DNA from: Polyangia bacterium
Lineage (GTDB): Bacteria > Myxococcota_A > Polyangia > Polyangiales > Polyangiaceae
Length of the DNA: 64,000 nucleotides
Direction: 5' to 3'
NCBI GenBank assembly: GCA_030426145.1
Contig: JAUHZF010000003.1
Span: forward strand, 24,587-88,586
The notes beneath the pieces were generated by a model, which was not told the DNA's origin, did not search any database, and was given only the letters and a program-made list of their open reading frames with translations. A program made the position numbers and the translations under genes. This document shows positions 18,111-27,235 of this stretch, in pieces; positions within the stretch are counted from its first letter, which is position 1; every line of letters starts with the position of its first letter.

Positions 18111-19163
18111 TCAGTTCGCCGTGCTTGCCCGTTCCTGGCGCCGCAGGGCACGGTGAAGAGAGCTGGCTTCGGCGTAACCCGCAGCCAATGCGGCTTGGAC
18201 CGGGCTGCGCCCGGCCATGAGGAGCGCCTTCGCCCGTCGAAGGCGCCGCGCCGCCACCAGCTGCCTCAAGGTCGTTTCCGCTTCTCCAAGTCGACGCTGG
18301 AGGGTGCGGGTGCTCACGCCCAGCGCACGCGCTAGCGACGCGGCTCGGAGCTCACCGTCGGTGAGACGGGCATCGACGAGCGCGATGAGCCGCTCGACCA
18401 CATCGTGGGGATGACGTGCCGGCGTGCGGGTGTCGACGTAGTCCACGAAGAAGGCGTGCATCGCGGGATCGGCCTGTCGCATCGGGCGCGCGAGGAGCGC
18501 AGCATCGAAGCTCACCTCGGCCGCGCCCTTGGTGTCGACGACCGAAACCCCCAGCCGGCGCGCCATGGCCTCACGTATGGCCGGCGGTGCGTGAAGTGCA
18601 ACCGACAGATCCCCGAGCTCACCTTGCACCATCAGGGGCGTGTGCAGGACCACGTCGGCGAGAAAGAGCTGCGCCGCGATGATGTGGGCCGGGCGCGGCG
18701 TGCCGTGGGGCTGGTACGTGAGTCGAACCCGTTCCGAGGTCGTCGTGTAGGCGTATCGCTCGGCCGGGCTGAGCAAGGCCTGGTGGTCGAAGATGTCGGC
18801 GAGGGCCTGGCCGAGGGTCTCCGCGGTGGCCATCATGAACGAGAGCGCCCCCAGACCCCGTGCCCCCATGGCGAAGGCGATTTCCACGCCGACCAGGGGT
18901 TCGGCAAGTCCTTCACTCAAGGCTTCGAGGCAGCCGTAGTAGCGCTCCAGCGGGACCTGGGTCTCCGGCTCCAGGCTCTCGATGTCGACGAGGCCGAGCG
19001 CGACATCACGGGTGCGCGCGTAGCCGTCGACGGCGGTCAGCAGAAAGGCAGCGCAAGTCGCCTCCATGGCGAGAGCTTGCGCCGGGGAAGCGCGCGCCTC
19101 AATGGCGCGTGGGACCACCACCTTGGCGCGCGGGACCACGACGTCGTGTTCGGGCAGCCTCAT
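18111..19163 (-). CDS. AraC-family regulator with arabinose-binding-like sensor domain
   Basis: A 350-aa transcription factor. Residues about 25-205 match the N-terminal sensor domain of the OruR/ArgR-like AraC subfamily (GLVDIESLEPETQVPLERYY, MMATAETLGQALADIFDHQA), and about 255-345 hold the two helix-turn-helix motifs (ARALGVSTRTLQRRLGEAE, then ALAAGYAEASSLHRALRR). ATG 19163 is chosen because the longer frame upstream is antisense to the oxidoreductase gene. It starts 27 bp from that divergent gene, so it very probably controls it and itself from the shared spacer. The inducer is unknown. Confidence 0.92.
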   Translation of the reverse strand: MRLPEHDVVVPRAKVVVPRAIEARASPAQALAMEATCAAFLLTAVDGYARTRDVALGLVDIESLEPETQVPLERYYGCLEALSEGLAEPLVGVEIAFAMGARGLGALSFMMATAETLGQALADIFDHQALLSPAERYAYTTTSERVRLTYQPHGTPRPAHIIAAQLFLADVVLHTPLMVQGELGDLSVALHAPPAIREAMARRLGVSVVDTKGAAEVSFDAALLARPMRQADPAMHAFFVDYVDTRTPARHPHDVVERLIALVDARLTDGELRAASLARALGVSTRTLQRRLGEAETTLRQLVAARRLRRAKALLMAGRSPVQAALAAGYAEASSLHRALRRQERASTAN

Positions 19164-19190
19164 GGTGGACGTGCACCAAGGAGTTGAAAC

Positions 19191-20048
19191 ATGACGACGC
19201 GAACCGCTGTGATCGCTGGCGCCACCGGCTACCTCGGAGGCTACGTGGCCTCCGTCGCCCACGATGAGGGCTACCGCGTGCGCGCCCTCGCCCGCGACGC
19301 CTCCCGCGTACCCGAGGGCCGGTGTGATGAGGTCTTCGTCGGCCAAGCCACCGAGCCCGATAGCCTTGCCGGGCTCTTCGACGGCGCCGAGGTCGCCTTC
19401 TCCTCGATCGGCGTTCGCCACTTTCGCCGGCACCCCAACATCTGGGAGGTCGACATGCAGGCCAACCTGAACCTCGTCGAAGCCGCAGAACGGGCCGGCG
19501 TTCGACGCTTCGTCTTCGTGTCGGTGCTCCACGGTCCCCAACGACGCGACCGACTGCCGGTAGCGGAGGCGCGCGAGCGGGTGGTCGATCGACTCCGCGC
19601 GAGCACGATGGAATGGGCCGTGCTGCGCCCGACCGGCTTCTTCAACGACCTCGACGCCTACCTCGACATGGCCCGGAAAGGCCGGGTTTGGCTCATCGGC
19701 AGCGGCGACGAACGACTCAACCCCATTCACGGGTCCGACCTCGCCGTGGCGGCGGTGGCTCAGTTCGATGGTGCGTCACCCATCGAGCTCGATGTGGGCG
19801 GGCCAGACGTCTTCACCCAGCGCGAAATCGGCGAGCTGGCCTTCTCGGCGCTGGGCGAAACCCCGCGCTTCGGTCGGGTTCCTCCAGGGCTCCTGGAAGG
19901 GCTCGCCTCGTTGAGCGCGCCCTTCAACGCCAACCTGAGTACCTTCCTTCGCATGTTCGCGCTCCTGGGTCGCACCGACGCCGTCGGACCGTGCACCGGC
20001 ACGCATCACCTGGCAGACCACTACCGGACCCTCGCAGTGAACCGTTGA
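19191..20048 (+). CDS. NmrA-like / atypical SDR NAD(P)-binding oxidoreductase
   Basis: A 285-aa Rossmann-fold protein with the GATGYLG dinucleotide motif at residues 10-16 and a typical atypical-SDR layout (ALARDASRVPEG, VAFSSIGVRHF, NLVEAAERAGVRRFVFVSV, RPTGFFND). The canonical YxxxK pair is not obvious, so it may act as a redox sensor or epimerase-like enzyme rather than a classical dehydrogenase. It has an AAGGAG ribosome site 7 nt before the ATG. Divergence from the AraC regulator suggests induction by the same ligand. Confidence 0.9.
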   Translation: MTTRTAVIAGATGYLGGYVASVAHDEGYRVRALARDASRVPEGRCDEVFVGQATEPDSLAGLFDGAEVAFSSIGVRHFRRHPNIWEVDMQANLNLVEAAERAGVRRFVFVSVLHGPQRRDRLPVAEARERVVDRLRASTMEWAVLRPTGFFNDLDAYLDMARKGRVWLIGSGDERLNPIHGSDLAVAAVAQFDGASPIELDVGGPDVFTQREIGELAFSALGETPRFGRVPPGLLEGLASLSAPFNANLSTFLRMFALLGRTDAVGPCTGTHHLADHYRTLAVNR

Positions 20049-20117
20049 ATCAATCGAAATGGTTTGATGGGGCGGTCGAAAAAATTCGATGAGGCCCATT
20101 TCGCCGAATAGGGCGCT

Positions 20118-20145
20118 GATTCGGCGCCCGAAGCGCGACCGAATC
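20118..20145. promoter_or_regulatory. Inverted repeat upstream of the Ser/Thr kinase gene
   Basis: GATTCGG and CCGAATC are separated by 14 nt within the 164-nt gap before the kinase gene, which also has an AT-rich patch near 20078-20092. It could be a terminator hairpin for the gene before or an operator for the kinase operon. Confidence 0.3.
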
Positions 20146-20212
20146 GAGAGGCTCGACACCTGCGCTTGGGTTCGGTCGCGACGTTGATGGGAACGGCGTA
20201 TGATCGTCAGCT

Positions 20213-21829
20213 GTGGCTAAGCGGTCAGCAACCGGCGCTCGCGAGAGTCCGCGTTCATCGTCGCGACGTCCCAGGCTGCCAATGGGCGCGGTCGTGGGGG
20301 ACTACGACGTCGCCGAGGTGCTCGGCTCGGGTTCTTTCGGTCACGTTTATGGCGCCGTTCATCGCGTGATCGGAAAACGTGCTGCGCTCAAGGTGCTTCA
20401 CGCCGAACACGTCAAGTCTGATTCGCTCGTGCGTCGGTTCCTCGCAGAGGCGAAGGCGGTCAATGCGATCCGGCACCGCGGCATCGTCGACATCTTCGAC
20501 TTCGGGCAGCTCGACGATGGTCGGCAGTTTTTCGCGATGGAGCGACTCGAAGGGGAGACCCTCGAGGACCGCGTGCTTCGCGAGGGGCGACTCGAGCTCT
20601 CGGAGGCCATGCCGATTCTGCGACGAATGGCACGTGCGCTCGATGCGGCCCATCAGGCGGGGATCGCTCATCGCGACCTGAAGCCGGAGAACATCTACCT
20701 GACGGAAGACGGTGAGGGCGGAACGCAACCGAAGCTGCTCGACTTCGGTATTGCCAAGCTCATGACCGAAGGCCACAGCAGTCAGACGCAAACGGGGCAG
20801 ATGCTGGGCACGCCGCTCTACATGTCACCTGAGCAGTGGCGCGGCAAAAGGGTCGACCATCGGACGGACATCTGGTCCCTGGGGGTCGTCGCCTACCAGA
20901 TGCTCAGCGGCGCACTTCCCTTCGACGGCGAGAGCCCGGGGGATGTCATGATCAAGGTGTGTACCGAGGGCCCGACGCCACTTCGGAATCACGTGCCGCA
21001 GTATGCGGGAGCCATCGAGGCCGCCATCCAACGAATGCTTGGTAAGTATCCCAAGGATAGGCCCAACAGCGCCACGGAGGCGGTACGAGACCTATGCGAT
21101 GCCGCTGCTCTCGTCGACACGGGCTTGGTGATGGTTACCCATGCGGCGTCGATCGGAGACTCGGGAGCAGGGACCGCCATCGGGACCGAGAACGGTCGTG
21201 CTCAGCTAGTGGGGGACGAACTCTCCGCTACCGTGCAGATGGAGGAACAGCAGGTCGTGGCTGGAACATCGTCTCCACGCGACGAGGTCGTCGAAGTTGC
21301 GGGAGAAGGGGGCGTCGACGAGGAAGGGGCCCAACTGAGCGCCGAGGCCATGACGGCCACCCTCCAAGAGCGCGACAGCCCGACGTCGCGGCGACATGGG
21401 TGGGCGGTGGCCATGCTGCTCATCTGCGGCGGAGCGGCGGTCGTGCTCGGGCGGGACGTCCCCTCGAGTGTCGAGGCGAGGACCGGCACGACCGCGACCG
21501 TGGTTTCGAAGACGCCGGATGATCATGAATCGGCGCCGGCTCGTGAGCGAGACGAAGAGGTCGAACCAGCGGCGACGGCAAGCTCCACGGCGGCGGCACC
21601 GTCCGCCACGGCGGCTCATTCGGCATGGGCCGAGCGTGCGCTCGAAGTGCCCACCCGTCGGCACTCAGCGCCTAGGTCGTCGTCACCGCCACTGACACCG
21701 CCGCCGTCGTCGCCACCGCCACCGTCGCCACCGTCGCCGTCGTCGGCACCGCCACCGTCGCCGTCGTCGGCACCGCCACCGTCGCCACCGCCACCAGGTG
21801 GCATCGATCTGCCCGTGGATACTCGATGA
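20213..21829 (+). CDS. Transmembrane Ser/Thr protein kinase (Hanks type)
   Basis: A 538-aa PknB-like kinase. The glycine loop is GSGSFG (38-43), the ATP-anchoring Lys is Lys60 (AALKVL), the catalytic loop HRDLKPEN has Asp155, the metal motif DFG is at 177-179, and GTPLYMSPEQ (199-208) is the activation segment end, so the kinase should be active. After residue about 300 comes an acidic/Ser/Thr linker, one membrane span near 396-414 (AVAMLLICGGAAVVLG) and a periplasmic tail of Ser/Pro repeats encoded by a CCGTCG/CCACCG microsatellite at 21676-21800. GTG 20213 gives an Arg/Ser-rich leader; ATG 20282 is an alternative. The stop overlaps the next ATG (ATGA), forming a coupled three-gene operon. 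Confidence 0.93.
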   Translation: MAKRSATGARESPRSSSRRPRLPMGAVVGDYDVAEVLGSGSFGHVYGAVHRVIGKRAALKVLHAEHVKSDSLVRRFLAEAKAVNAIRHRGIVDIFDFGQLDDGRQFFAMERLEGETLEDRVLREGRLELSEAMPILRRMARALDAAHQAGIAHRDLKPENIYLTEDGEGGTQPKLLDFGIAKLMTEGHSSQTQTGQMLGTPLYMSPEQWRGKRVDHRTDIWSLGVVAYQMLSGALPFDGESPGDVMIKVCTEGPTPLRNHVPQYAGAIEAAIQRMLGKYPKDRPNSATEAVRDLCDAAALVDTGLVMVTHAASIGDSGAGTAIGTENGRAQLVGDELSATVQMEEQQVVAGTSSPRDEVVEVAGEGGVDEEGAQLSAEAMTATLQERDSPTSRRHGWAVAMLLICGGAAVVLGRDVPSSVEARTGTTATVVSKTPDDHESAPARERDEEVEPAATASSTAAAPSATAAHSAWAERALEVPTRRHSAPRSSSPPLTPPPSSPPPPSPPSPSSAPPPSPSSAPPPSPPPPGGIDLPVDTR

Positions 21830-22770
21830 CCATGCTTCAAGTTCTGTCTCGCGTTGGCGCGGTCGCCTTTCTGCTGCTCGTGTCGAACGCCTCGGCGGCA
21901 GAGGAAGGCGCGGAGGCCTTGTTTCAGGATGCGCTGGCGAAGATGAAGCAGGGGCGCTTCGCCGAGGCTTGTCCGCTCCTGGAGCAGAGCCAGCGCATGG
22001 AGGCGAAGTCGGGCACGCTCATCTCATTGGGCTTCTGTCGGGAGCGCATTGGAAAGACAGCGAGCGCTCACACCGCCTATCGGGAGGCGACCGAGCTCGC
22101 GAGGGCAGAAGGACGCCACGACTACGTCGTCAAAGCTGGACGCTTGGCGGCCAGCGTTGAGGCGAGGGTCTGCACGTATCGCATCGTCGCTGCCCCCGTG
22201 CCGGGACTGGAGGTGCGGGTGAACGGTCAGCTGGTGTCGCCCGAGCGCTTCGGGCGCGAAGTCGCCATCGACCCGGGGTGCATCACCGTGGTGGCTTCGG
22301 CGCCCTCCTACGAGAGCTCGACGCAGTACGTGGATGTCCTCGAACCGGGGGTGACTGAAGTCGTGGTGCCCTACCTCACGCGCGCGGTTGCCGAGACGAT
22401 GCATACGGACACCACGGGCATCAGCTCGATGGGCATCGTGGGTTGGACGCTGACGGGAGCAGGAGGGGCGGGAATCGTTACTGGACTCGTTCTCGGTGGA
22501 CTGGTGCTCGACCGAAAGGCGACCGTGGAACGGGAGTGCGACCTGAAGCTGCGGACTTGTAGCGAGGTGGGGCTCGATGCAAGTCGGCAGGGTGGCGACC
22601 TCTCCGTTGGTGCGACGGTTGGCGTCGTCGGTGGGCTAGCCATTGCTGCGGCCGGCGTCACCTTGGTGGTGGTGAACGGGTGGGGGGACGATGGCGTGTC
22701 GGATGAGCTCGCGATCCGGGTATCGCCACAGCGTGGAGGTGTGAGCCTCGGGGCCACGGTGACCTTCTGA
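21826..22770 (+). CDS. TPR/PEGA-like periplasmic protein coupled to the kinase
   Basis: A 314-aa protein with a signal peptide (cleavage after SNASA, near 25). Residues about 30-110 are TPR-like (FQDALAKMKQGRFAEACPLL), about 115-185 a small beta domain resembling PEGA (LEVRVNGQLV, REVAIDPGCITVVASAPSYE), followed by two hydrophobic segments near 200-222 and 262-284. Proteins of this design are common next to myxobacterial kinases. It starts inside the kinase stop (ATGA) and its own TGA shares bases with the ATG of the lipoprotein gene (TGATG), so the three products are probably made in fixed ratio. A role as the extracytoplasmic partner of the kinase is inference. Confidence 0.85.
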   Translation: MTMLQVLSRVGAVAFLLLVSNASAAEEGAEALFQDALAKMKQGRFAEACPLLEQSQRMEAKSGTLISLGFCRERIGKTASAHTAYREATELARAEGRHDYVVKAGRLAASVEARVCTYRIVAAPVPGLEVRVNGQLVSPERFGREVAIDPGCITVVASAPSYESSTQYVDVLEPGVTEVVVPYLTRAVAETMHTDTTGISSMGIVGWTLTGAGGAGIVTGLVLGGLVLDRKATVERECDLKLRTCSEVGLDASRQGGDLSVGATVGVVGGLAIAAAGVTLVVVNGWGDDGVSDELAIRVSPQRGGVSLGATVTF

Positions 22771-23777
22771 TGCGCCTGCTCGTCCATTCGGGACTTGCGG
22801 TCGCATCGATGGGGGCGTGTGCCCAGGTCGTGGGGGCCGACTTCGACGACTACCGCCTCGAGGCGTCGTCGACGAACTCGGCAGGTGGCATGGACGCGGC
22901 AACGAGCTCAACCTCCGCGATGGGAGGCTTGGGCGGCCACTCCCTGTGCGGCAACGACATGCTGGACCCGGGCGAGCTCTGTGACGGCGATTGCCCAGAC
23001 GAGTGTGTAGACGGCAACCGCTGTACGACAGACCAGAACTTGGGGTCAGCCAAGACCTGTGATGCGGAGTGCTCGTTCCTGCCGGCCGGGTGCGGCGAAA
23101 CGGATGGGTGCTGCCCCGCCAACTGCTTCGACTTTCAAGATCCCGACTGCCCTACGCCCGAGCCGGACGACGTGCTGGTACTCGGCAATGGTAGTCCATC
23201 GCTCATCGCTGCGTTGCGCGCCCAGTTGGAGGCCACGGGTCGCTTCGCCACCGTCAGCAGCATGGATGCCCTGGACACGACCGTCACCACTGCGACGTTG
23301 GCGCCTCATGACGCAGTCTTGGTGTTCAGCAATGCCAGTCTCTGGGCCGATGACGTCGGGGTGGGCAACGCTCTCGCCGACTATCATGATGGTGGAGGTC
23401 GCGTGGTCGTGGCGCTCGCCGCTCATTGTGGAGAGTTCGGTTTCGCCGGCCGGTTCATCACCGACGGCTACCACGCGCTGGGCGGCGTCGGCGTGCTCAA
23501 TGAAGCCGGAGGGGTCGGGCTTCACGCCATCCACGAGGGCGCGAGCTACCTCTTCGATGGTGTTTCTACGGCCACCGTGTCTACGGACGTCTTGTGCAAC
23601 GCCATGCCGACCTCGGGGGCCATCAGTCTTGGGGAGTGGGATGCAGCGGGCGGCCCGGTGGTCGCATTCGCTCGCAAGGAGGTTGGGGGACGCCAACGTG
23701 TCGACGTGAACTTTTTTCCCGACGCGAGCAACGCTGGGCTCATCCGGTTACTGGGCAATGCTCTGTACTTCGAGTGA
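22770..23777 (+). CDS. Cys-rich lipoprotein, paralogue of the 7747-8958 product
   Basis: A 335-aa protein with a lipoprotein-like signal (MGAC, Cys17). Residues about 50-130 are a Cys-rich module opening CGNDMLDPGELCDGDCPDEC, then a soluble domain from about 133 (DVLVLGNGSPSLIAALRAQL, ALADYHDGGGRVVVA, QRVDVNFFPDA). The layout and the last residues match the gene at 7747; this copy lacks the long Gly linker and is the third gene of the kinase operon. The C-terminal domain has a Rossmann-like pattern that resembles ThuA/glutamine-amidotransferase-like folds, without a catalytic Cys I can place. It may be the surface sensor for the kinase; that is inference from context. Confidence 0.85.
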   Translation: MRLLVHSGLAVASMGACAQVVGADFDDYRLEASSTNSAGGMDAATSSTSAMGGLGGHSLCGNDMLDPGELCDGDCPDECVDGNRCTTDQNLGSAKTCDAECSFLPAGCGETDGCCPANCFDFQDPDCPTPEPDDVLVLGNGSPSLIAALRAQLEATGRFATVSSMDALDTTVTTATLAPHDAVLVFSNASLWADDVGVGNALADYHDGGGRVVVALAAHCGEFGFAGRFITDGYHALGGVGVLNEAGGVGLHAIHEGASYLFDGVSTATVSTDVLCNAMPTSGAISLGEWDAAGGPVVAFARKEVGGRQRVDVNFFPDASNAGLIRLLGNALYFE

Positions 23778-23865
23778 CCGCTCAGAACACTCGCCACGTG
23801 TACGGTCGACCCCGCGACTCCGCTTTTGCGTGACCGTTTCCGGCTGCCCTACGTTTCACCGGGGC

Positions 23866-24336
23866 ATGACCAAGAAGTCGCAAGAGCCCGCGTCGCGCCG
23901 TGTCGGTGCGCCGGCGGTGCTACCGTCCCGTCCCATGTTGGCCATCCGCACCCTATGCGTGCTCGTTCCCTTGCTCAGCACGGGTTGTTTCTTGTTCCAG
24001 AGTGGCTCCGGCTCCGCGAAGGAGCCCGCGCCCGTCGATGACGCGGCCCCCGAACCCGAGGCCACCCCTGAGCCCGAGGCTTCGGAAAGCGCCGGCCCGA
24101 CGCCTGCCGCCGAAGGCGGATGCACGTCACCCACGGGTTGCGGCGACGGCGAGGTCTGCTGCCGGAGCCCCATCGGTGAGTTCTACTGCCAGGAGTCCTT
24201 CGAGTGTGGACGCGGCATGTCGGGCTCGATGTGCGAGTCCAAAGAAGACTGTCCTCCCATCGCCACCAAAGAGGCCACCAGCTGCGCCCCCGAGGAAGGC
24301 GGCCCAGCCGGGGTCAAGATGTGCAGCTACGACTAG
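23866..24336 (+). CDS. Small Cys-rich lipoprotein
   Basis: From ATG 23866 the product is 156 aa; an internal ATG at 23935 gives a neater 133-aa lipoprotein with signal MLAIRTLCVLVPLLSTGC. I keep the longer form because GGGG precedes it, but the shorter one is quite possible. After a Pro/Glu/Ala linker there is a compact Cys-rich domain (CTSPTGCGDGEVCC, CESKEDCPP, CAPEEGG) of ten or so Cys, probably disulfide-bonded. No family is recognised. It converges on the next gene with a 1-nt gap. Confidence 0.7.
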   Translation: MTKKSQEPASRRVGAPAVLPSRPMLAIRTLCVLVPLLSTGCFLFQSGSGSAKEPAPVDDAAPEPEATPEPEASESAGPTPAAEGGCTSPTGCGDGEVCCRSPIGEFYCQESFECGRGMSGSMCESKEDCPPIATKEATSCAPEEGGPAGVKMCSYD

Positions 24337-24337
24337 T

Positions 24338-25300
24338 TCAGCGTGTGTCGCCGTGGCAGTAGGAGCAGCTGTAGGACGTTTCAGAGATCAGCACAGGGTC
24401 GTCGGACGGGTCCTCGTTCTGGAAGAGCGCGACGCGCGCTTCGAGGTTCGCTAGCTGCTCTGCGACGAGGTGCCGATAGGGCCAAGCGTCATAGTCGGGG
24501 ACCTGGGGGAGGACCTCGAGCGTCGTGCGCGCGAGCGCGGTCTCTCCGACTTTCGCGAGGAGTTCGGCGAAGAAGAGCAAGAAGCCCTCCGTATTGTGGG
24601 CGGCGAGAGGGGAGTTGCCGCATGCCCTGGGCGCATTGGCGGTATTCTGGTTCACGAAAGCTACGATCTCCGACGGGGCGCGCTCGACCTGCTGGCCGAT
24701 ACAGAGCTCGATGGACGCCCATACGTCGTCGACTGCGGTGGCGAGCTCTGGGCTGCCGACAGCCGCCACCGAGTTCTGTTGTGCGCGGGTGAACAGGTTG
24801 AACTCGGGGTAGAGCGCAACGCCTTCGTCTAGCAGTGCCGTCGCTTCGGCCGCCATCTCCTCGTTACCCGTCGCGACGGCGGTGCCATACATCACCGGCC
24901 CGAGCCAGCTGTAGATGCGATGGTCGTTGGGGGCGAGCGCACGGGCCTCCTGCAACGCCGTCAGCGACGAGAAGGCGAGGGCGGGGATCTCTGCCTCAGA
25001 GAGACTGGGAATGCGCTCCGCCTCCGCGAGCAGCCAGAGGCGAGAGAGGCCGAGCAGCAGCGTGTTGTTCGCATGCCGCGGATGAGCTTGGTAGGCGTCT
25101 TCCAGCTTCTGTGTCGCTTCCACGGCCCGGTTCATGTCCTCGGACCGAAAGGTCTGCCAGAAGGTGTCGTGTGCCTCTTCGACCCATTCTTCTGGCGAAC
25201 GAGGTGTCTCGGGTCCGTCCGTCGATTCCGGTGTCGTGTCGGAACACGCCGCGAGGAGGCAGATGGGGATGATTGCGATGCGTCGAAGGAGCTGTGCCAT
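24338..25300 (-). CDS. TPR-like lipoprotein ending in a CXXCH motif
   Basis: A 320-aa lipoprotein; ATG 25300 gives signal IPICLLAAC (Cys19), better than the open frame's start at 25357. The body is helical and TPR-like (NTLLLGLSRLWLLAEAER, SLTALQEARALAPNDHRIYS). The chain ends in SYSCSYCHGDTR: CSYCH fits the c-type haem attachment motif CXXCH, placed at the extreme C-terminus with no other cytochrome features. It could bind haem or be a coincidence. It is convergent with the preceding gene and possibly alone on its strand, 69 nt upstream of the response-regulator stop. Confidence 0.8.
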   Translation of the reverse strand: MAQLLRRIAIIPICLLAACSDTTPESTDGPETPRSPEEWVEEAHDTFWQTFRSEDMNRAVEATQKLEDAYQAHPRHANNTLLLGLSRLWLLAEAERIPSLSEAEIPALAFSSLTALQEARALAPNDHRIYSWLGPVMYGTAVATGNEEMAAEATALLDEGVALYPEFNLFTRAQQNSVAAVGSPELATAVDDVWASIELCIGQQVERAPSEIVAFVNQNTANAPRACGNSPLAAHNTEGFLLFFAELLAKVGETALARTTLEVLPQVPDYDAWPYRHLVAEQLANLEARVALFQNEDPSDDPVLISETSYSCSYCHGDTR

Positions 25301-25369
25301 GCACACAAACTGCTCGCCCACGGTGGTCGTGAACATGGGCCATTGGTCATGGTCCAACGCAGCGTGCGC

Positions 25370-26029
25370 TCAGTCGTCTTCGCCATAGTCTCGCGCTAGC
25401 AGCGCGGCTTGAAGTCGGTCCGTGACTTTGAGCTTAGCGAGGACGGCGGTGACGTGGTTCTTGACCGTGCCCTCCGCGAGGTCGAGGTGACGTGCGATGT
25501 CCTTGTTGGCCGCACCTCGGCCGATGAGTCGAAGAACCTGTCGCTCCCGCGGCGTGAGCACGTCGAGTCTCGGCGAGGGTTCGCGACAGACTTCCTTTTG
25601 CGGACTGGCCACGCGCCTCACGAGCTTGGCGGCGACCTTGGGGTTGATGATCGACCGTCCTTGGGCCGCTTCGATGATGGCTTCAGTCAACGTCTGGTGC
25701 GATGCGTCCTTGAGCAGGTACCCGAGAGCGCCCGCGCGAAGCGCGTCGAAGATCGACGCGTCGTCGTCGAAGGTCGTCAGAACGACCACCTGAGTGTGGG
25801 GAGACTCGACGCGAAGCTGGCGGGTCGCTTCCACCCCATCGAGACGGGGCATGCGCAGGTCCATCAGCACCACGTCGGCCTGGGTCGACGTCGCCACACG
25901 TACCGCTTCTCGTCCGTCCTCCGCCTCCCCTACGACCTCGACGCGAGCGATCGCGTTCAGGAGCGCCACGAGCCCCTCTCGGAAGTGGGCGTGGTCGTCG
26001 GCGACGACGACGCGAACGGAGCCCTTCAT
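25370..26029 (-). CDS. NarL/LuxR-family response regulator
   Basis: A 219-aa two-component regulator. The receiver has the acidic pair DD (11-12), phospho-acceptor Asp57 in VLMDLRMP, the Thr in VVVLTTFDDD and the Lys in YLLKDAS. The C-terminal LuxR helix-turn-helix runs from LTPRERQVLRLIGRG through GTVKNHVTAVLAKLKV. ATG 26029 overlaps the sensor kinase stop as ATGA, so the two are a pair and the longer frame upstream is false. It is expected to bind DNA as a dimer once phosphorylated; the target genes are not visible here. Confidence 0.95.
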   Translation of the reverse strand: MKGSVRVVVADDHAHFREGLVALLNAIARVEVVGEAEDGREAVRVATSTQADVVLMDLRMPRLDGVEATRQLRVESPHTQVVVLTTFDDDASIFDALRAGALGYLLKDASHQTLTEAIIEAAQGRSIINPKVAAKLVRRVASPQKEVCREPSPRLDVLTPRERQVLRLIGRGAANKDIARHLDLAEGTVKNHVTAVLAKLKVTDRLQAALLARDYGEDD

Positions 26030-27177
26030 CTCGGCAGCCTCACATGGACGAAGAAGCCACCATCTGGGGACGTACCGAACGCGCAGTCCCCCCCGAGGTG
26101 GCTTGTGCGCTCGCGAATTCCCTCCAGGCCCCACCCCGCCGGTCTACCGTCGGCACCCCTGCCATCGTCTTCGACGCGCAGTCGAAGCGCTTGCTCGTCG
26201 ACTTCCACCCGAAGGTGAACCCGTTGCGCTCGGGCGTGACGCCGCACGTTGGTCAAGGCCTCCTGTGCGATGCGCAGGGTCGCGTGTTGGATGGTCGGTG
26301 TGACTGCGCCCAGTGCGCCCTCCATCTCGAGTTGTGTCGTAAGTGAATCCCCCACATCGTCGACCAGCCTGCGAAGCGCATCTTCCAGCGCTGGACCCCG
26401 CTCTTCGTGGCTCCGCATCACGGCGACCGCCTGCCTGACCTCATCGAGTCCTTCTCGGGCGAGACGCTTGGCCCGCGCGACGCCTTCCGGGACCGGCCGA
26501 CCCTGGGACGCCGCCACCGCGGTGATCGCTTCGAGCTGCACGAAGATCGACGTCAGGTAGTGACCGAGACCGTCGTGAACTTCGCGCGCCAGACGGTGGC
26601 GTTCCTCGGCCCGCGATACCTCGGCCACCTGGCTCGCGTAGTCCTTCAGTTTCTCATTGGCGTACACGACGCGAGCGGTGAGCTTCTCGGCGCGGGCGCG
26701 CCACTCCATCTCCCTGCGCGCCACGAACGAGAACCCGCCCACGAAGACAGCGAGGGCACCGACGCCCATCAGGACCTCTTCCGGCCGAGCTTGGTCGATC
26801 GGGTAGCGCCAGGCGATGGCCACGGTGAACACGACTCCCCCAACTGCGGCCCAAGCGACGGGGGTGAGCAGGACCGCATGGCTTAGAAGCGGAAGCCCGG
26901 CCAGCCAGGCATGACCTCCGCTCGACTCGAGCATGACGATCAGCAGCCCGGTCATGACGCCGAAGTAGCCAGAGATCTGTCTCCATGTCGGGGGCGACGC
27001 CTCGAGACGGCGTAATCCGACCGTGCCCAGGGCCGCGTAGAGCAGGCCCGCCAGGAGGAGGAGGGGTTGCGAGGAGGCTTCGCGCGAAGAATCGAAGCTG
27101 CTCCACAATGCGGCGAACACCGCGGTCAGGGTGACCGCATGGGCGTACAGGGGCGAAACGGCGGGATTGGCCGGCAC
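26026..27177 (-). CDS. NarL-type sensor histidine kinase (HisKA_3)
   Basis: A 383-aa membrane kinase. About five hydrophobic segments fill residues 10-155, with only short loops, so the sensor is probably intramembrane. A coiled linker leads to the HisKA_3 dimerisation helix with His201 in REVHDGLGHYL, and the HATPase domain has the N box (QEALTNVRRHA) and the G box (DDGRGADGRPAGWGLEGIRE). GTG 27177 is chosen as the first sensible start before the first span; the frame runs on upstream to 27516 through sequence antisense to other features. It is translationally coupled to the response regulator. Confidence 0.9.
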   Translation of the reverse strand: MPANPAVSPLYAHAVTLTAVFAALWSSFDSSREASSQPLLLLAGLLYAALGTVGLRRLEASPPTWRQISGYFGVMTGLLIVMLESSGGHAWLAGLPLLSHAVLLTPVAWAAVGGVVFTVAIAWRYPIDQARPEEVLMGVGALAVFVGGFSFVARREMEWRARAEKLTARVVYANEKLKDYASQVAEVSRAEERHRLAREVHDGLGHYLTSIFVQLEAITAVAASQGRPVPEGVARAKRLAREGLDEVRQAVAVMRSHEERGPALEDALRRLVDDVGDSLTTQLEMEGALGAVTPTIQHATLRIAQEALTNVRRHARAQRVHLRVEVDEQALRLRVEDDGRGADGRPAGWGLEGIRERTSHLGGDCAFGTSPDGGFFVHVRLPR

Positions 27178-27235
27178 GACGCCTAATGTAGGCGCCCTTG
27201 GTTCGCCTATGACACCAGGAAGATGGTCATGGGTG

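Noticed and set aside
21676..21800. CCGTCG/CCACCG microsatellite as a regulatory repeat
   Set aside because: It is in frame within the kinase tail and encodes Ser/Pro repeats.
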